Source: Proteocatella sp041738345 (GTDB taxonomy: Bacteria; Bacillota; Clostridia; Peptostreptococcales; Filifactoraceae). Taken from it: a stretch of DNA of 64,000 bases. A program made the position numbers and the translations under genes. This document shows positions 16,271-26,616 of the stretch, in pieces (position 1 is the stretch's first letter; each line of letters begins with the position of its first letter). The notes below the pieces were generated by a model, which worked only from the letters and a program-made list of their open reading frames with translations, was not told the DNA's origin and did no database searches. Location: positions 1 to 64,000 of the forward strand of contig JBGSPX010000062.1 in NCBI GenBank assembly GCA_041738345.1, in the 5' to 3' direction.

Positions 16271-17794
16271 TTGTTCTATAAAAATTATACTTGTGCACTT
16301 GAAGGAATATCGGGATACACTGTTGATGTAGAAGCAGATATATCTAAAGGTATTCCAAATTTTACAATAGTTGGACTTCCAGATATATCAGTTAGAGAAT
16401 CAAGAGAGCGGATAAGGGCAGCTATAATAAATAGTGGATTTAGATTTCCAGGTAAAAAAATAGTTATTAATTTATCTCCGTCAGACATAAGAAAAGAAGG
16501 TTCACATTTTGATTTAGCTATAGCACTTTGTATATTGAGCAGTGAATACAAATTTTTAGAATCCCGATATTTAAATTCGGTTTTTTTGGGAGAATTATCA
16601 CTCAATGGACAAATAACGTATGTTAAAGGAGTAATACCTTTCATATTGAATGCCAAAAAGGACAATTGTATAAAACGGGTATTTATACCAAAAGAAAATA
16701 TTAAAGAAGTAGAAATGATTGAAGGTATAGAAATATATCCGGTAAATACAGTTTGTGAGGTGTTAGGCCATCTTTGTGGTCAACTTGAACTTAAAATATT
16801 AAATACTAAAAAAATTGAGTATAGTGCAAAATTTGAGAGTGATTACAGCGATATAAAAGGAAACTTAGTCGCAAAAAGAGCCGCAGAAATATGTGCGAGT
16901 GGATGGCATAATTTGTTGTTTATAGGATCTGCTGGATCTGGGAAAACTATGGTAGCGAAAAGATTACCAAGTATAATAGGACCTTTAGATAAAAATGAGC
17001 ATTTAGAAGTAAGCAGCATATATAGCAGTGCTGGAATTTTTGATGAATCAATAATGAACAGAATAAGGCCTTTTAGAGCACCTCACCATACATCTACAAT
17101 AAAATCGCTTATAGGTGGGGGAGCATCGTCAACTCCTGGAGAAGTTGTACTTTCTCATAATGGAATATTATTTTTAGATGAATTGCTTGAATTTGATAAA
17201 AAAACGTTGGAAGCATTAAGGCAACCTATTGAAGATAAGTTTGTTACTATAAGTAGAGTTAAAATAACAAATAAGTATCCAAGTGACTTTTTGCTAGTAG
17301 CATGTTGCAATCCTTGTCCGTGTGGGAACTTTAATAATCCTAGAAAAGAATGTAAATGTAGTGAAGGAAAAATAAGAAACTATCTTTCAAGGGCATCAAG
17401 TCCACTATTAGATAGATTTGACATTTTTGTAGAGATGCATCCCTGTGATTTGAGTGATATTGTATGCACTGAATTAGGTGAATGTAGTGAGACCATAGGA
17501 AAAAGAGTTGATGTTGCGCATAATATTCAAAAAGAACGATATAAAAAAGAATGTATTAATTTTAATGATAGTTTGAACCCGAGTCTGATTGAAAAATATT
17601 GCGAGTTAACAAAAGCAGCTAAAGAATTAATGGAAATTGTATTTAACTCAAAACAATTGTCCACAAGAAGCTATCATAAACTTCTTAAAATTTCAAGAAC
17701 GATAGCAGATTTGGATGATTCAGAGTATATAGATATAAATCATGTATCAGAAGCGATATCTTTCAGAAAACCTCTTGAAAAGTATTGGGGGTGA
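16271..17794 (+). CDS. comM: ComM/YifB family AAA+ ATPase (Mg-chelatase-like)
   Basis: 507 residues from a TTG start preceded by GGGGGG; no in-frame ATG is better placed. The N-terminal ribosomal S5-like domain (about 1-165) is followed by the ATPase with Walker A GSAGSGKTMVAKR (about 217) and Walker B LFLDELLEF (about 297). A cysteine-rich CCNPCPCGN...CKC insert and a C-terminal lid complete it. In naturally competent bacteria ComM drives branch migration during recombination of incoming DNA. It sits 5 bp before dprA, so a DNA recombination function is likely. Confidence 0.92.
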   Translation: MFYKNYTCALEGISGYTVDVEADISKGIPNFTIVGLPDISVRESRERIRAAIINSGFRFPGKKIVINLSPSDIRKEGSHFDLAIALCILSSEYKFLESRYLNSVFLGELSLNGQITYVKGVIPFILNAKKDNCIKRVFIPKENIKEVEMIEGIEIYPVNTVCEVLGHLCGQLELKILNTKKIEYSAKFESDYSDIKGNLVAKRAAEICASGWHNLLFIGSAGSGKTMVAKRLPSIIGPLDKNEHLEVSSIYSSAGIFDESIMNRIRPFRAPHHTSTIKSLIGGGASSTPGEVVLSHNGILFLDELLEFDKKTLEALRQPIEDKFVTISRVKITNKYPSDFLLVACCNPCPCGNFNNPRKECKCSEGKIRNYLSRASSPLLDRFDIFVEMHPCDLSDIVCTELGECSETIGKRVDVAHNIQKERYKKECINFNDSLNPSLIEKYCELTKAAKELMEIVFNSKQLSTRSYHKLLKISRTIADLDDSEYIDINHVSEAISFRKPLEKYWG

Positions 17795-17799
17795 TTTTT

Positions 17800-18864
17800 A
17801 TGAAAAAATTAGCACATTTACTAAATTCTATAGAAGTTACTTATAAAGAGTATGTTTTTATAAAAGATAGGGTAAAAACAATAAAAGAAGCAGAAATGAA
17901 TAATGACTTTATTAGACAGAATATTTCTTCTGCTAAATGGGAAAAATTTCAAGAAAAAATTTCAAATGTGGACTTTGAATTTCAAAAGATGGAATCTTTT
18001 GGAATAAAAATATTGTCTATTGAAGATGAGGTATATCCAAAAAACTTGAAGAATATATTTGATCCTCCCTACCTGCTATACTATATAGGGGATATAAATT
18101 TGATAAATAAGTTTTGTATCTCAATAGTGGGGAGCCGGAAGCCATCAGCATATGGTCTTTTTGCAGCTAGAAAATTTTCAAAAGAACTTTCAGAAAGAGA
18201 TATTGTCATAGTGAGTGGACTAGCTTTGGGTATAGATACGCAAGCTCATAAATCAGCTATAGAGTCAAATGGAAAAACCATTGGAATTCTAGGAACATCA
18301 TTTGACAATATATATCCTAAATCAAATCAAAATTTTTCGAGTGATATGATAAATTCTGGGAATTTAATAATATCTGAATATCCACTTAATAAAAAAACTA
18401 TGCCATATCATTTTGTTCAAAGGAATAGATTGATAAGCGGAATAGGACAAGGGCTTGTTGTTATAGAAGCTGGAGAAAAAAGTGGAACTTTAACTACTGT
18501 AGATTTTGCATTGGAGCATGGAAAAAATGTTTTTTCAGTTCCAGGAAATATTGATTCAGTAAATAGTATAGGGACGAACAACTTGATTAAATCAGGTGCA
18601 AAATTGATAACTAAAGTAGACGATATATTAGAAGATTATCCAGAGATTGATTTTTTAAAGAAATATGAGGATAAAGCGTGTTTTAAAGGGCTTTCGGATA
18701 ATGAGAAAAAAGTTGTAGAAGTATTAAAATTCAAAGGTGTGCAAAATATTGAAAAAATTGCGTTCTTTACAAATATTAAAATAAAGGATATAATAGGAAT
18801 CCTGAACATTTTAGAAATAAAAGGTGTGGTAAAAGAGTTGGGGAATGGAATGTATTCCTTATAA
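17800..18864 (+). CDS. dprA: DNA processing protein DprA
   Basis: 354 residues from the ATG at 17800, which has GGGGGTGA in the end of comM. The Rossmann DprA core shows SIVGSRKPSAYG, VSGLALGIDTQAH and FVQRNRLISGIG. Beyond it a winged-helix tail (about 290-354) ends at LGNGMYSL. It loads RecA on single-stranded DNA and protects incoming DNA. The order yraN-comM-dprA-topA is conserved in Firmicutes. Confidence 0.93.
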   Translation: MKKLAHLLNSIEVTYKEYVFIKDRVKTIKEAEMNNDFIRQNISSAKWEKFQEKISNVDFEFQKMESFGIKILSIEDEVYPKNLKNIFDPPYLLYYIGDINLINKFCISIVGSRKPSAYGLFAARKFSKELSERDIVIVSGLALGIDTQAHKSAIESNGKTIGILGTSFDNIYPKSNQNFSSDMINSGNLIISEYPLNKKTMPYHFVQRNRLISGIGQGLVVIEAGEKSGTLTTVDFALEHGKNVFSVPGNIDSVNSIGTNNLIKSGAKLITKVDDILEDYPEIDFLKKYEDKACFKGLSDNEKKVVEVLKFKGVQNIEKIAFFTNIKIKDIIGILNILEIKGVVKELGNGMYSL

Positions 18865-18883
18865 AATAAGTTTGAGGTGAATT

Positions 18884-20974
18884 ATGGCAAAAAATCTAGT
18901 GGTGGTGGAATCACCTGCTAAAGCTAAGACCATTGAAAAATTTTTAGGAAAAAAGAATTATACAGTAAAAGCATCAGTAGGACATATAAGAGATTTACCA
19001 AAGAGTAAATTAGGTATAGATATAGAAAATAATTTTGAGCCTCAGTATATAACTATTAGAGGAAAAGGTGATGTAGTTTCAGATTTAAAAAAAGAAGCGA
19101 AAAAGGCAGATAAAGTATTTCTAGCTACCGACCCCGATAGAGAAGGTGAAGCAATATCTTGGCATTTAGCTAATTTGTTGAAAATAGACGATAAATCTCC
19201 TGTGAGAATAGAATTTAATGAAATAACAAAAGAAGCGGTAACAAAAGCAATAAAGAATCCTAGAACAATAGATATGGATATAGTGGATGCACAGCAGGCT
19301 AGAAGAGTAATAGATAGGTTAGTTGGTTATAAAATAAGTCCTATTTTATGGAGTAAAGTTAGAAAAGGACTTAGTGCAGGTAGAGTTCAATCAGTAGCTA
19401 CTAGGATTATAAAAGATAGAGAAGAAGAAATAAGAGCGTTTATTCCAGAAGAGTATTGGAATATTGAATTAAATGTACAGAATAATGATAAAAAAACTGC
19501 AAAATTCAAATTTGTAGGAAAAAAGAATGATGATGGGAAAATCGAAAAATTAGATTTGACTTCAGAAGAAGATACTAATAATATTTTAACTCAAATAGAA
19601 AAAAAGAAAATCTTCATATCTTCTATTGAAATAAAGGATAGAAAACGAAGTGCTCCTAAACCGTTTACAACAAGTCTACTTCAACAAGAAGCTGGAAGTA
19701 AAATTTCATTTGCTACAAAAAAGACTATGATGGTAGCACAACAACTTTATGAAGGTGTTGAGGTAAAAGGTTCAGGAACAATTGGACTTATAACCTATAT
19801 AAGAACAGATTCTCAACGTATATCAGATGAGGCGAAAGAAGCATCGAAAGCGTTTATAATGGATAATTTCGGAGAAGAGTATTTCAAAAATTATGAAAAC
19901 AAAGCTACGAAAGGGAAAAAAATTCAAGATGCTCATGAATGTATAAGACCTACCTATTTAAATTTAACACCAGATCAGCTTAAAGATTCTTTGACAAAAG
20001 ATCAACATAAACTATACAAATTGATATGGGAGAGATTTGTAGCTTGCTCTATGAGTGAGGCAGTATTTGAAACTCAAAATATTGTAGGGATAATTGAAGA
20101 TAATGCATTTAAAGCAAATGGTAATCTTATGAAATTTGATGGATTTTTGAAGGTATATACTTATTCTAAAACTGATGAGGTAGAACTTCCAAAATTTGAA
20201 GTCAATAAAGAGTATAATGTTAAAAAGGCAGATGGAACGCAACACTTTACACAACCGCCAGCGAGATATACAGAGTCTACATTAGTGAAGATTCTTGAAG
20301 AAAAAGGAATAGGAAGACCAAGTACCTATGCTCCTACGATTGCAACAATACTTGCAAGAGGATATATACAGAAAAAAGATAATGCGCTTTATCTAACAGA
20401 ACTGGGAGAGATTGTTACTAATATAATGACAGAAAGTTTTCCTAATATTATAGATGTGGATTTTACTGCAGGAATGGAAAATGAACTTGATATGATTGAA
20501 GAAGGTCAAGAGGCTTGGAAAGATATAGTATCAAGATTTTATCCACCGTTTGAAGAAGCTGTAAAATTAGCAGAAGAGAATCTTGAAAAAATTCAAATGG
20601 AAGTTGAAGAAACCGATGAAATTTGCGAAACGTGCGGGAACAATATGGTTATAAGACATGGACGTTTTGGAAAATTTATGGCATGTAAGAATTATCCTGA
20701 ATGTAAAAATACAAAACCTATCTTAAATAAAGTAGGTGTAAAATGTCCTATATGTAAGGATGGCGATGTAATTGTAAGAAAAACAAAAAAAGGTAGAGAT
20801 TTTTACGGTTGTTCTACATTTCCTGAATGCAAATTTGTATCATGGAATAAGCCGAGTGGAAATGCATGTAGCTTATGTGGGAGCTATTTGGTTGAAAAAG
20901 TAGTAAAAGATAATAAGATTGAATTATGTTCAAATAAAGAATGTCCAAATAGTAAAGCTAAAAAAGACAAATAA
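18884..20974 (+). CDS. topA: DNA topoisomerase I
   Basis: 696 residues of type IA topoisomerase that relaxes negative supercoils. The TOPRIM domain starts VVESPAKAKTIEKFLG and carries DPDREGEAISWH. SAGRVQS and the active-site tyrosine in ITYIRTDSQR (about 305) follow. At the C-terminus are three cysteine modules (CETCGN..CKNYPEC, CPIC..CSTFPEC, CSLCGSY..CSNKECP), consistent with zinc-binding DNA contacts. It starts 20 bp after dprA with a GAGGTG site. Confidence 0.96.
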   Translation: MAKNLVVVESPAKAKTIEKFLGKKNYTVKASVGHIRDLPKSKLGIDIENNFEPQYITIRGKGDVVSDLKKEAKKADKVFLATDPDREGEAISWHLANLLKIDDKSPVRIEFNEITKEAVTKAIKNPRTIDMDIVDAQQARRVIDRLVGYKISPILWSKVRKGLSAGRVQSVATRIIKDREEEIRAFIPEEYWNIELNVQNNDKKTAKFKFVGKKNDDGKIEKLDLTSEEDTNNILTQIEKKKIFISSIEIKDRKRSAPKPFTTSLLQQEAGSKISFATKKTMMVAQQLYEGVEVKGSGTIGLITYIRTDSQRISDEAKEASKAFIMDNFGEEYFKNYENKATKGKKIQDAHECIRPTYLNLTPDQLKDSLTKDQHKLYKLIWERFVACSMSEAVFETQNIVGIIEDNAFKANGNLMKFDGFLKVYTYSKTDEVELPKFEVNKEYNVKKADGTQHFTQPPARYTESTLVKILEEKGIGRPSTYAPTIATILARGYIQKKDNALYLTELGEIVTNIMTESFPNIIDVDFTAGMENELDMIEEGQEAWKDIVSRFYPPFEEAVKLAEENLEKIQMEVEETDEICETCGNNMVIRHGRFGKFMACKNYPECKNTKPILNKVGVKCPICKDGDVIVRKTKKGRDFYGCSTFPECKFVSWNKPSGNACSLCGSYLVEKVVKDNKIELCSNKECPNSKAKKDK

Positions 20975-21025
20975 TTTCAAATCATAAGAAAATTTACTTT
21001 TTAACATAAAAATTGGAAAATTCTA

Positions 21026-21054
21026 TTGAATTCTCCCTTGAATTGTGTTATAAA
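21026..21054 (+). promoter_or_regulatory. Promoter of codY
   Basis: TTGAAT (21026-21031), a 17-bp spacer and TATAAA (21049-21054), about 85 bp before the codY start. A partial CodY-box-like stretch at 21008-21022 is too weak to call. Confidence 0.55.
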
Positions 21055-21137
21055 TTAAATAGTAGAATATTTTGATTTTTTACAATTTTAGAACAAAAAT
21101 TGATTATTATAAATTTTGAAAAGGATAGGTGGAATTT

Positions 21138-21920
21138 ATGGCAAGTGAATTGTTGGAAAAAACTAGGAAAATTAATAAGATATTACAGAACTCGGGAGTT
21201 AATCCTGTCTCTTTTCCAGAACTAAGCGAGATATTAAATGAGGTATTGAGTTCTAATGTATATATAATAAGTTCAAAAGGAAAAGTTTTAGGATCGTCAT
21301 TTACACATGAAAATGACAGTTCAGTTATATTTGATGAGACTACAGGAGATGAAAAATTTCCAAGCGATCATGTAGAATCTATAAATAAAATAAATGAGAC
21401 TATGGCAAATCTTACTAGAGAAAGCTTGTTGTCTGTGCTTAAAGGGGAAATTTCTAGTTATAATAAATTGGTTACTATAGTTCCAATTATAGGAAATGCA
21501 AAGAGACTAGGAACGCTTCTTTTATCAAGGTATGAAAAAGAATTTGATGATGGAGATTTAGTACTTGCTGAATACAGCTCTACTGTAGTTGGACTTGAAA
21601 TTTTAAGAGCAAAAAGTGAAGAAATGGAAGAAGAACTTAGAAAAATAGCTGTAGTTCAGATGGCTATAGGCACACTTTCTTATTCGGAACTAGAGGCAGT
21701 AGAACATATATTTAAAGAATTAGATGGGCAAGAAGGTCTTCTTGTAGCTAGTAAAATTGCAGATAGAGCGGGAATTACAAGATCAGTTATAGTTAACGCA
21801 CTTAGAAAATTTGAAAGTGCTGGTGTTATAGATTCTAGATCATTAGGAATGAAAGGAACGCACATAAGAATTCTGAATGATAAATTACTTGAAGAACTTG
21901 AAAAGGTAACAAGAAGATAG
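21138..21920 (+). CDS. codY: GTP- and branched-chain-amino-acid-sensing global repressor CodY
   Basis: 260 residues from the ATG at 21138; AGGTGG lies 6 bases before it, and an in-frame GTG at 21129 falls inside that site. The N-terminal GAF domain (about 1-155) binds isoleucine, leucine or valine. A linker helix and a C-terminal winged helix-turn-helix (VASKIADRAGITRSVIVNALRKFESAGVIDSRSLG) follow. It links amino acid and GTP levels to metabolism. The citrate and peptide genes here could be targets, but no convincing box was found. Confidence 0.95.
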   Translation: MASELLEKTRKINKILQNSGVNPVSFPELSEILNEVLSSNVYIISSKGKVLGSSFTHENDSSVIFDETTGDEKFPSDHVESINKINETMANLTRESLLSVLKGEISSYNKLVTIVPIIGNAKRLGTLLLSRYEKEFDDGDLVLAEYSSTVVGLEILRAKSEEMEEELRKIAVVQMAIGTLSYSELEAVEHIFKELDGQEGLLVASKIADRAGITRSVIVNALRKFESAGVIDSRSLGMKGTHIRILNDKLLEELEKVTRR

Positions 21921-21945
21921 TATTTATTTTAATACTGAAATTATT

Positions 21946-21967
21946 AAGCCTGAGGAAACTCAGGCTT
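21946..21967 (+). terminator. GAAA-capped hairpin between codY and rarA
   Basis: A 9-bp perfect stem (21946-21954 with 21959-21967) closed by GAAA. It lacks a real T-run (TTGAATTATTT follows), so it may be a weak terminator or an mRNA-stabilising 3' end of codY. Confidence 0.5.
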
Positions 21968-21988
21968 GAATTATTTGAGGTGATAATT

Positions 21989-23245
21989 ATGCAAATTCCC
22001 TTTTATGAAAAGGTAAAGCCCAAAAGTATTGATGATATGGTAGGACAAAGACATATATTAGCTAAAGATATGATTATTCCAAAATTATACGCACAACAGA
22101 AAATAACCAACATGATTTTTTACGGACCACCAGGAACGGGAAAAACTACACTTGCAAATATAATGATGGATAATACAAATATGAGTACATTTAAATTAAA
22201 TGCAACTTATTCGAAAACACAAGACATAAGAGATATAACTTCGACATTAGAAGGTTTGAATGAGAACAAAACTGTAATAATATTTGTAGATGAAATACAG
22301 AATTTTAATAAAAAACAACAACAGCTTTTGCTTGAATATATAGAAAAAGGGAGTGTGGTAATTATTGCAAATACCACTGAAAATCCATATCACCATGTGT
22401 ATAAATCTCTGTTGAGCAGGTGTATAGTAATAGAGTTTAAAAGTATAGAACGTATTGATTTAAGAGAAGGACTTAAGCACTTTATATCAAAAATTTCAGA
22501 CCTAAAAATAAAATATGATGATGAGGCTCTGGATTTGATTGTGTCGGTATCTAATGGAGACTTAAGAAGGGCCCTTAATGTTTTGGGCATGCTTGCAGAA
22601 TTTTATTCAGAAAATGAAACTCTAGTTATAAACAAAGAAAACATAATGAATGTAAGTAATTCGAAAATTATAGAATATGATAGAAATTCGGATTCTCACT
22701 ATGATCTTCTCAGTGCATTTCAAAAGTCAATAAGAGGTAGTGATGCTAATGCTGCAATACATTACTTAGCTAGACTTGTTTATGCTGAGGATATAGATTC
22801 AATATGTAGAAGGCTTATAGTTATAGCAAGTGAAGATATAGGATTAGCATACCCACAGGCAATAAGTATAGTCAAATCTTGTGTGGACTCAGCGTATATG
22901 CTTGGTTTTCCAGAAGCTAGAATTCCTCTAGCTCAGGCAACAATAATGCTTGCAATAAGTCCAAAATCCAATTCAGCATATATCGCACTTAAAAAAGCAA
23001 TGGATGATCTTGAAAGATTCAATATAACTGAAATTCCAAGGCACATTAGAGATTCCCATTATTTTGGAAATGATAATATAGAGACAGTAAATGATTATAA
23101 ATATCCGCATGACTATGAACATTCTTATATAGAACAAGATTATTTACCAACTATTATAAAAGATAAAATATATTATGAACCCAAAGATAATAAGTTTGAG
23201 AAGAATGCGGAAGCCTTCTATAATAAAATAAAAAGTATGAAATAA
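21989..23245 (+). CDS. rarA: Replication-associated recombination protein RarA/MgsA
   Basis: 418 residues from the ATG at 21989, with GAGGTG upstream. The AAA+ core shows Walker A GPPGTGKTT (about 47), Walker B IIFVDEIQNF (about 92), sensor 1 ANTTENP and an arginine finger SRC. A C-terminal MgsA tetramerisation domain carries SEDIGLAYPQA and ARIPLAQATI. It acts at stalled replication forks. The conserved position next to codY is not diagnostic of function. Confidence 0.92.
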   Translation: MQIPFYEKVKPKSIDDMVGQRHILAKDMIIPKLYAQQKITNMIFYGPPGTGKTTLANIMMDNTNMSTFKLNATYSKTQDIRDITSTLEGLNENKTVIIFVDEIQNFNKKQQQLLLEYIEKGSVVIIANTTENPYHHVYKSLLSRCIVIEFKSIERIDLREGLKHFISKISDLKIKYDDEALDLIVSVSNGDLRRALNVLGMLAEFYSENETLVINKENIMNVSNSKIIEYDRNSDSHYDLLSAFQKSIRGSDANAAIHYLARLVYAEDIDSICRRLIVIASEDIGLAYPQAISIVKSCVDSAYMLGFPEARIPLAQATIMLAISPKSNSAYIALKKAMDDLERFNITEIPRHIRDSHYFGNDNIETVNDYKYPHDYEHSYIEQDYLPTIIKDKIYYEPKDNKFEKNAEAFYNKIKSMK

Positions 23246-23314
23246 ACTTAAATTGTGGTAAAATATAGTTTGAGATTTTTAGTTTTTTAGATAATAAAAT
23301 GAATTGGAGAACAA

Positions 23315-24655
23315 ATGGAATTAAAGCAGTCCGACTTTAAAAATATAATAAATGGAATCAAAAAAGGATCCATTGCGGATGAATGTGGAATTGAACCAGG
23401 AGATATTTTGGTTTCTATAAATTCACAGAAAATAGAGGATGTTATAGAATATCAGTTTTTAGAAGCTGATGAATATATAGAGTTAGAAATTGAGCATAAA
23501 GATGGGGAAATTGTAATATATGATATAGAAAAGGACTATGATGAAGAATTAGGACTTGAATTTTCTAATCCTATAATAGATTCTGTAAGAAGTTGTACGA
23601 ATAAATGTATATTTTGTTTTGTGGACCAGCTTCCTAACGGAATGCGAGAAACTTTATATATAAAAGATGATGATTCGAGGTTGTCATTTCTTCAAGGAAA
23701 CTTCATAACCATGACCAATATGAAGAATTCAGATATAGATAAGATGATAAAATACAGAATAAGTCCGGTGAATGTATCAGTTCATACTACGAATCCTGAA
23801 TTAAGAGAAAAAATGCTTAATAATAGATTTGCTAAGGATATATTGAACAAAATAGAAAGACTTAATGATGCTGGAATCGAGATGAATGGTCAAATTGTAT
23901 GTGTACCAGATTATAATGATAAATTAGAATTAGAACGTACAGTTACAGATTTATTTAAATTCAACAAAAATATGCATAGTATAGCAGTTGTTCCAATAGG
24001 GATAACTAAACATAGAGAAAATCTTCCAGAATTAAAGATATTTAATAAAGAAAGTGCAAATGAACTTATAGATCAAATTGAAAGTTTGCAAAAACGATTC
24101 CTAGCAGTAATAGGAAGAAGATTTGTATTTGCTTCAGATGAGTTTTATATAATTGCTGAAAGAGCTCTGCCTGATTATGAATTTTATGAAGGCTTTTCTC
24201 AAATTGAAAATGGGGTAGGACTAATTCGTAAGTTTGAATATGAAGTAGTAGAGGCTTTAAAAAAAATAGATAGCAACTTGGAATATTGCCAAACCTCAAT
24301 AACAATAGCAACTGGAAGTTCAGCATATGAATTTATGCTTGAAATTTCAAAACTAGTTATGGAAAAATTGCCAGTAGAAATAACAGTTGAAAAAATAATG
24401 AACACCTTTTTTGGAGAAACGATAACCGTAGCAGGTTTAATTACAGGCATAGATTTATATGAACATCTAAAAGATAAGCCTTGTGGAGATTTAATAATGA
24501 TTCCAAGCGTAATGCTTCGTTCGGGAGAAGATGTATTTTTGGACGACGAAACATTAGAAGGTTTGGCACTTAAATTAAATAAAAAAATCGTGGTATCTAG
24601 TGTGGATGGAAATGAATTTATATATAAAATATTGGAAAATATTATAGTAAAGTAG
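23315..24655 (+). CDS. PDZ/radical SAM/DUF512 family protein
   Basis: 446 residues. A PDZ-like N-terminus (about 5-65, IADECGIEPGDILVSIN) leads into CTNKCIFCFVDQLP (about 93), which holds the C-x3-C-x2-C cluster of radical SAM enzymes. SFLQGNFITMTN follows, then a DUF512 C-terminal half ending with the FFGETITVAGLITG region. The substrate is unknown in the family. It is typical of Clostridia and lies 9 bp before der, as in many relatives, which hints at a ribosome-related role. That hint is inference only. Confidence 0.85.
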   Translation: MELKQSDFKNIINGIKKGSIADECGIEPGDILVSINSQKIEDVIEYQFLEADEYIELEIEHKDGEIVIYDIEKDYDEELGLEFSNPIIDSVRSCTNKCIFCFVDQLPNGMRETLYIKDDDSRLSFLQGNFITMTNMKNSDIDKMIKYRISPVNVSVHTTNPELREKMLNNRFAKDILNKIERLNDAGIEMNGQIVCVPDYNDKLELERTVTDLFKFNKNMHSIAVVPIGITKHRENLPELKIFNKESANELIDQIESLQKRFLAVIGRRFVFASDEFYIIAERALPDYEFYEGFSQIENGVGLIRKFEYEVVEALKKIDSNLEYCQTSITIATGSSAYEFMLEISKLVMEKLPVEITVEKIMNTFFGETITVAGLITGIDLYEHLKDKPCGDLIMIPSVMLRSGEDVFLDDETLEGLALKLNKKIVVSSVDGNEFIYKILENIIVK

Positions 24656-24664
24656 GAGAAAAAA

Positions 24665-25984
24665 ATGAGACCGATTGTAGCGATTGTAGGGAGACCCAAT
24701 GTTGGGAAATCTACCCTTTTTAATAAATTAGTTGGAAGAAGGGTATCTATTGTAGAAGATACTCCGGGAGTTACAAGAGATAGGATTTATGCAGAAGTAG
24801 AGTGGCTTAATAAATATTTCACTCTTATTGATACCGGTGGAATTGAACCCAAATCAGAAGAATTAATATTAAGTAAAATGAGACAGCAGGCAGAACTTGC
24901 TATGGAAACTGCACATGTAATATTATTTATAGTGGATGGAAAAAATGGATTGACACCTCAAGATAGAGAAATTGCAGTAATGCTAAGAAAAACAAAGAAA
25001 CCGCTAGTACTAGTAGTTAATAAGGTAGACAATAGAGATCTTCCGGCAGATTTTTATGATTTTTATGAGCTAGGACTTGGAGAACCTATACCTATATCGG
25101 GAGTAAATGGATTAGGAATAGGTGATTTACTGGACGAGGTAGTAGCTTATTTTCCTGAAAATCTAGATATGGAGTATAGTGAAGACGTTACAAAAGTAGC
25201 GATAGTTGGAAAACCTAATGCGGGGAAATCTTCAATTTTAAATAGGCTTCTTGGAGAAGAACGAGTTATAGTAAGCCCTATAGCAGGAACAACGAGAGAT
25301 GCAATAGATACGTACAAAGAAATTGCGGGGAATAAGTATTTATTTATTGATACTGCGGGAGTAAGACGAAAAAGCAGAATAGATGAGAATATAGAGAAAT
25401 ATTCTGTAATAAGATCATATACAGCTATAGAAAGAGCAGATGTAGCATTGATGGTAATTGATGCAAATGAAGGTATTTCAGAGCAAGATAGTAAAATTGC
25501 AGGAATGGCTCATGATGAAGGCAAGTGTATAGTTATAGTAGTTAATAAGTGGGATCTTTTAGAAAAAGACAATGATTCTATTAAAAATTATACTAAGCAG
25601 ATAAGAGAAGAACTTCCTTTTATGATGTATGCACCTATAATATTTATTTCTACAATTACAGGTCAAAGATTTGGACAAATAAAAGAAAAAATAGATTACG
25701 TTGTAGAGCAGGCATCAAAACGAGTACCTACAGGATTGCTTAACGATATTATTGGAGAGGCTGTAATGCTTAATCAACCGCCGTCTGATAAAGGAAAGCG
25801 ACTTAAGGTATATTATGCTACTCAAGTAGGAGTAAAACCACCTACATTTGCTATATTTGTAAATAGTCTTGAATTATTTCACTTTTCATACCAAAGATAT
25901 CTTGAAAATAAAATTAGAGAGAATTTTGGGTTTGAAGGAACACCGCTTGTTGTTAAAAGACGAGAAAAAGGAGACAAAAAATAG
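24665..25984 (+). CDS. der: Ribosome-assembly GTPase Der (EngA)
   Basis: 439 residues with the diagnostic tandem G domains: GRPNVGKST at 7, DTGG and NKVD in the first, and GKPNAGKSS near 181, DTAG and NKWD in the second. A KH-like C-terminal domain follows (ending EGTPLVVKRREK). It assists late 50S subunit assembly. An AGGAG site lies 8 bases upstream. Confidence 0.97.
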   Translation: MRPIVAIVGRPNVGKSTLFNKLVGRRVSIVEDTPGVTRDRIYAEVEWLNKYFTLIDTGGIEPKSEELILSKMRQQAELAMETAHVILFIVDGKNGLTPQDREIAVMLRKTKKPLVLVVNKVDNRDLPADFYDFYELGLGEPIPISGVNGLGIGDLLDEVVAYFPENLDMEYSEDVTKVAIVGKPNAGKSSILNRLLGEERVIVSPIAGTTRDAIDTYKEIAGNKYLFIDTAGVRRKSRIDENIEKYSVIRSYTAIERADVALMVIDANEGISEQDSKIAGMAHDEGKCIVIVVNKWDLLEKDNDSIKNYTKQIREELPFMMYAPIIFISTITGQRFGQIKEKIDYVVEQASKRVPTGLLNDIIGEAVMLNQPPSDKGKRLKVYYATQVGVKPPTFAIFVNSLELFHFSYQRYLENKIRENFGFEGTPLVVKRREKGDKK

Positions 25985-26002
25985 AGTCAGGAGAGTCAGT
26001 TG

Positions 26003-26605
26003 ATGTACAATTTAAAGATGATAATTCCATTAATTATAATGGCGTACTTTATAGGTAATATTTCGCCATCAGTAATTATAAGTAAAAGGTTCAGCAACAT
26101 TGATATTAGAAATCACGGTTCGGGGAATGCAGGAACTACTAATGTTATGAGGGTGATGGGGAAAAAAGCAGGTGCTATGGTTTTTATTATGGATTTAATA
26201 AAAGGCGTGGTGCCGACCGCTATAGGATTATATTTTGGAAATATTGAAGTAGGTTTTTTCTGTGGAGTAGCTACAGTTATAGGGCATATATTCCCGGTAA
26301 TGCTTAACTTTAAAGGTGGAAAAGGAGTAGCAACTTCTTTAGGAGTTGGACTTGTTTTAGCTCCACTACATGCACTCACAGGACTGTTAGTGTTTGCACT
26401 TTTAGTTGCAAAAACAAAATATGTTTCTTTGGGGTCAATCCTTGGAGTGCTTACTTTTCCAATACTTCAAATAGCAACATCGAAAAATCTAGCAGTAATA
26501 TCAATGAGTGCGCTTTTAGGGTTACTTGTTTTATATTCTCATAGGGCTAACATAAAAAGACTTTTAAATGGAACTGAGAGCAAGCTCGGAGTTTCAAAAA
26601 AATAG
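26003..26605 (+). CDS. plsY: Acyl-phosphate:glycerol-3-phosphate acyltransferase PlsY
   Basis: 200 residues, integral membrane protein with about five hydrophobic segments. The conserved loops GSGNAGTTNVMRVMG (about 36), the GGKGVATSLGV motif and SHRANIKRLLNGTE (near the C-terminus) mark PlsY. It transfers acyl groups from acyl-phosphate to glycerol 3-phosphate, the first step of phospholipid synthesis. It starts at ATG 26003 with GGAG upstream. gpsA, which makes its acceptor, follows 11 bp later. Confidence 0.95.
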   Translation: MYNLKMIIPLIIMAYFIGNISPSVIISKRFSNIDIRNHGSGNAGTTNVMRVMGKKAGAMVFIMDLIKGVVPTAIGLYFGNIEVGFFCGVATVIGHIFPVMLNFKGGKGVATSLGVGLVLAPLHALTGLLVFALLVAKTKYVSLGSILGVLTFPILQIATSKNLAVISMSALLGLLVLYSHRANIKRLLNGTESKLGVSKK

Positions 26606-26616
26606 GAGGAGGAGCT

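Noticed and set aside
21008..21022. CodY box upstream of codY (autoregulation)
   Set aside because: Only about 10 of 15 positions match AATTTTCWGAAAATT, which is expected by chance in DNA this AT-rich.
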